From: Cyanobacteria bacterium OH_CBB_238
GTDB taxonomy: Bacteria; Cyanobacteriota; Vampirovibrionia; Gastranaerophilales; Gastranaerophilaceae
Assembly: GCA_023409995.1 (NCBI GenBank)
Contig: JAEYQN010000157.1
Span: 1 to 5,822, forward strand
Reading direction: 5' to 3'
Length of the DNA stretch: 5,822 nt
Shown here: positions 5,267 through 5,822 of the stretch, in pieces
How the letters are laid out: each line of letters starts with the position of its first letter
Numbering within the stretch: the first letter of the stretch is position 1
Program-made: the position numbers and the translations under genes
Notes under the pieces: model-generated
Told to the model about the DNA's origin: nothing
The model's database searches: none
What the model saw: only the letters and a program-made list of their open reading frames with translations

Positions 5267-5287
5267 ACTATATTCATTCAATATAGT
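5267..5287. repeat. Inverted repeat ACTATATT-CATTC-AATATAGT
   Basis: Perfect 8-bp arms and a 5-bp spacer lie in the G-free part of the origin-like region. It may be a protein site or a chance AT palindrome. Confidence 0.35.
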
Positions 5288-5353
5288 ATACATTACTATT
5301 TATAACAATAATCACTACTAATATATACGAATATATCAATATTATTCTAATCT

Positions 5354-5390
5354 ATATCTTATATATCAGTAATCATTACTAATAAGATAT
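5354..5390. repeat. Compound inverted repeat (stem within stem)
   Basis: Outer arms ATATCTTAT (5354-5362) and ATAAGATAT (5382-5390) enclose an inner perfect repeat AGTAAT-C-ATTACT (5368-5380). It can form a two-part hairpin. It lies about 80 bp left of the DnaA boxes. Confidence 0.45.
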
Positions 5391-5465
5391 TATTTTAATA
5401 TCAACTATATTATCCACTATTATCAATATATCTCTATTGCTTATATCTGCTATTCATATTACATC

Positions 5466-5531
5466 TTATCAACATTATCCACAATACCTTTATACACTCT
5501 ATCAACATAGTTATCCACAACTTTATCCACA
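5466..5531 (+). other. DnaA-box cluster of a probable replication origin
   Basis: Three perfect TTATCCACA boxes are at 5475-5483, 5511-5519 and 5523-5531. Degenerate copies are TTATCAACA (5466), TTATACACT (5490) and CTATCAACA (5499), with another TTATCCACT outlying at 5410. All face the same way. Start spacings of the perfect boxes are 36 and 12, multiples of 12. The flanks are AT-rich and suited to unwinding. With the initiator gene nearby, this is very likely the origin of a theta-type replicon; whether a chromosome, plasmid or phage-plasmid is not decided by the sequence. Confidence 0.75.
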
Positions 5532-5537
5532 ATATTA

Positions 5538-5772
5538 GTTATAACCATATCGTATAGCTATACTACTATTATAAGTCTAAGTTATAATTAAATCTATCAT
5601 ACATAATTAGCGCTACTTATATATTATATATAATCATATCTTATAACTTATTATACATATATAACTATAACTTATATGCATCAGTCATTATATATATAAC
5701 CTCAACTTATAACCAAGTTACATATATAACCATATCTAATAATAATTTATCTAGCTATAACTTGCAGTTATA
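5538..5772. repeat. TATAAC/GTTATA motif cluster
   Basis: TATAAC occurs at 5540, 5642, 5660, 5666, 5695, 5708, 5725 and 5756, with reverse copies GTTATA at 5538, 5581 and 5767. Several are extended as ATATATAAC or CTTATAACY, and one pair forms TATAACT-TGC-AGTTATA (5756-5772). The density looks above chance even for AT-rich DNA. It could be a second set of initiator sites or part of the unwinding element. Confidence 0.45.
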
Positions 5773-5781
5773 TCAATCAAA

Positions 5782-5797
5782 TGTAACATATGTTACA
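5782..5797. repeat. 16-bp perfect palindrome TGTAACATATGTTACA
   Basis: A fully symmetric, spacer-free palindrome that resembles a dimeric regulator operator. No gene start lies within the window on its right side, so the gene it may control would be beyond the edge. Confidence 0.45.
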
Positions 5798-5822
5798 AAA
5801 TACATTATATCCATATCATTAT

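Overview
The window looks like the replication-and-accessory segment of a low-G+C Firmicutes plasmid, phage-plasmid or related mobile element. The signs are strong AT bias, Shine-Dalgarno sequences of the AAGGAGG type, DnaA boxes of the TTATCCACA type, and small genes of phage/plasmid character. All supportable genes lie on the minus strand and read away from a long non-coding, origin-like region at the right end.

Right to left, in the direction of transcription: (1) 5100-5822 is an AT-rich origin-like region. It holds an ATCRATATT iteron-like cluster, several palindromes, a cluster of DnaA boxes at 5466-5531 with three perfect copies, and about ten TATAAC/GTTATA motifs. Its plus strand is almost free of G. 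(2) 4405-5059 is non-coding and T-rich, and ends at a 12-bp-arm inverted repeat. (3) 4376-4404 is a good sigma-A promoter candidate (TTGACA, 17 bp, TACTAT). It is followed by a leader of about 290 nt with a 32-bp AT palindrome and two mutually exclusive hairpins. (4) 3311-4081 encodes a likely replication initiator with two winged-helix-like segments. (5) Two small genes of unknown function follow at 3110-3289 and 2829-3122. (6) Structured leader B precedes four tightly packed small genes: a CxxC protein, a HicB-like protein, a HicB-like protein with a zinc ribbon, and a ParB-like protein. (7) A hairpin and structured leader A then precede a CoiA-like PD-(D/E)XK nuclease gene that runs off the left edge.

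The most unusual feature is the pair of about 112-nt leaders, A (1473-1584) and B (2689-2801). Each sits directly on the Shine-Dalgarno of a gene. They share both ends and an ungapped 34-nt core, and each can form the same order of closing, middle and apical helices although the helix sequences differ. This suggests a duplicated cis-regulatory RNA that may coordinate the nuclease gene and the small-protein cassette. A second oddity is that two genes (the nuclease and the initiator) have strong Shine-Dalgarno sequences placed upstream of ATA rather than a standard start codon.

Functions are inferred from motif recognition alone. No database search was possible, and the families of the smallest proteins are uncertain.
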